This document shows, piece after piece, positions 5,896-6,070 of a stretch of 6,070 nucleotides of DNA. Numbering within the stretch: position 1 is the first letter of the stretch; every line of letters begins with the position of its first letter. The notes beneath the pieces are model-generated. The model saw nothing but the letters and a program-made list of their open reading frames with translations, was not told where the DNA came from and did not search any database. Origin of the DNA: Candidatus Colwellbacteria bacterium RIFCSPLOWO2_12_FULL_43_11 (GTDB lineage Bacteria; Patescibacteriota; Minisyncoccia; UBA6257; Colwellbacteraceae). Position numbers and translations under genes: made by a program. Location of the stretch: positions 1 to 6,070 of the forward strand of contig MHJB01000013.1 in NCBI GenBank assembly GCA_001817805.1, given 5' to 3'.

Positions 5896-6044
5896 TTTGT
5901 TTTTTTTCTTGCCTGCCTGCCGGTAGGCAGGGGTTTATTGGATTTGGTTTTAGCCGTCAACAGGTATTTTCTGTATCTGAAAGAGGCGGCAGTGCGATAT
6001 GCCGGCAAGCCCTGTCTCTTACCAACCTTGGCGTAATCTTTCAT
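5892..6044 (-). CDS. Small, very basic 50-residue protein of unknown function
   Basis: The ATG at 6044 opens a 50-codon frame ending in TGA at 5894-5892. The product, beginning MKDYAKVGKRQGLPAYRTAA, has 15 Lys/Arg and one acidic residue, which suggests nucleic-acid or ribosome binding; I recognise no family. The case for a real gene is a TATAAT 8 nt before the ATG and a TTGA overlap with the CAP start, the same arrangement seen twice downstream. Against it are the small size and lack of a ribosome site. The last dozen residues (KPLPTGRQARKKTN) are largely encoded by a palindromic repeat, so the original C-terminus may have been shorter or altered by its insertion. If it is not translated, this is simply the CAP leader. 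Confidence 0.5.
   Translation of the reverse strand: MKDYAKVGKRQGLPAYRTAASFRYRKYLLTAKTKSNKPLPTGRQARKKTN
5912..5931. repeat. CCGG-centred 20-bp near-palindrome, REP-like
   Basis: CCTGCCT (5912-5918) and AGGCAGG (5925-5931) are perfect inverted arms around GCCGGT. The core CCGG also pairs, leaving one imperfect position. It lies inside the 50-codon ORF and about 16 nt upstream of the CAP start. On the minus strand it is followed by an A run, not a T run, so it is not an intrinsic terminator. It looks like a dispersed palindromic element, though only one copy is in the window. Confidence 0.6.
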
Positions 6045-6052
6045 ATCTGATA

Positions 6053-6058
6053 ATTATA
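6053..6058 (-). promoter_or_regulatory. Likely -10 box (TATAAT) of the 6044-1692 gene cluster
   Basis: A perfect TATAAT on the minus strand ends 8 nt before the ATG at 6044. Transcription would start about 2 nt before the ATG, giving an essentially leaderless message, consistent with the absence of a Shine-Dalgarno. The -35 region would fall beyond the window edge and cannot be judged. Confidence 0.4.
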
Positions 6059-6070
6059 ACTTAATCTTAA

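Noticed and set aside
5912..5931. Palindrome as an intrinsic terminator
   Set aside because: On the minus strand it is followed by A-rich sequence, and on the plus strand the T run precedes it, so neither direction has the hairpin-then-T order.

Overview
The window most likely comes from a member of the Candidate Phyla Radiation (Patescibacteria, Parcubacteria-like). This is an inference from gene content and style, with no marker gene present: short overlapping genes, few good Shine-Dalgarno sites, at least one TTG start, a small DUF5654-like membrane protein, an anchored CAP protein with a YN-heptad tail, and a phage-tail-fibre-like surface protein. All genes supported here lie on the minus strand, so gene order runs from position 6070 down to 1.

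Positions 6070-1692 form one tight cluster. It opens with a TATAAT box almost touching the ATG of a 50-residue, very basic ORF (6044-5892) that carries a CCGG-centred palindrome near its 3' end. Its stop overlaps the TTG start of an anchored CAP/SCP-domain protein (5895-5002). Next come a small two-helix membrane protein (about 4953-4660), a cytosolic GH1 beta-glycosidase (4660-3518; TAATG junction) and a 609-residue fusion of a ten-helix EamA/DMT transporter with a clan GH-A-type glycosidase domain (3521-1692; ATGA junction). The overlaps imply one transcript with coupled translation. The natural reading is a cell-surface or glycan-handling module: the membrane-bound hydrolase could act on a glycan, the transporter could move a product and the GH1 enzyme could finish hydrolysis inside. 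That scheme is a hypothesis.

Positions 1654-999 hold tRNA-Ala(UGC), with the G3:U70 alanine identity pair and no encoded CCA, followed 27 nt later by a stand-alone receiver-domain protein. In this receiver the phospho-acceptor Asp is Gly57 and the conserved Lys is Gln109, so it probably does not work as a normal phospho-switch.

Positions 998-895 are a 104-nt AT-rich gap. Positions 894-1 encode the N-terminal 298 residues of a secreted repeat protein that runs off the window edge. It has a signal peptide, two GGTG tail-fibre repeats and then 17-residue NTTG repeats of the adhesin-head type. It is GC-rich (40 of 60 bases at 421-480), whereas the CAP coiled-coil region is AT-rich (14 of 60 G+C at 5101-5160). 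No stretch above 300 bases lacks a gene.
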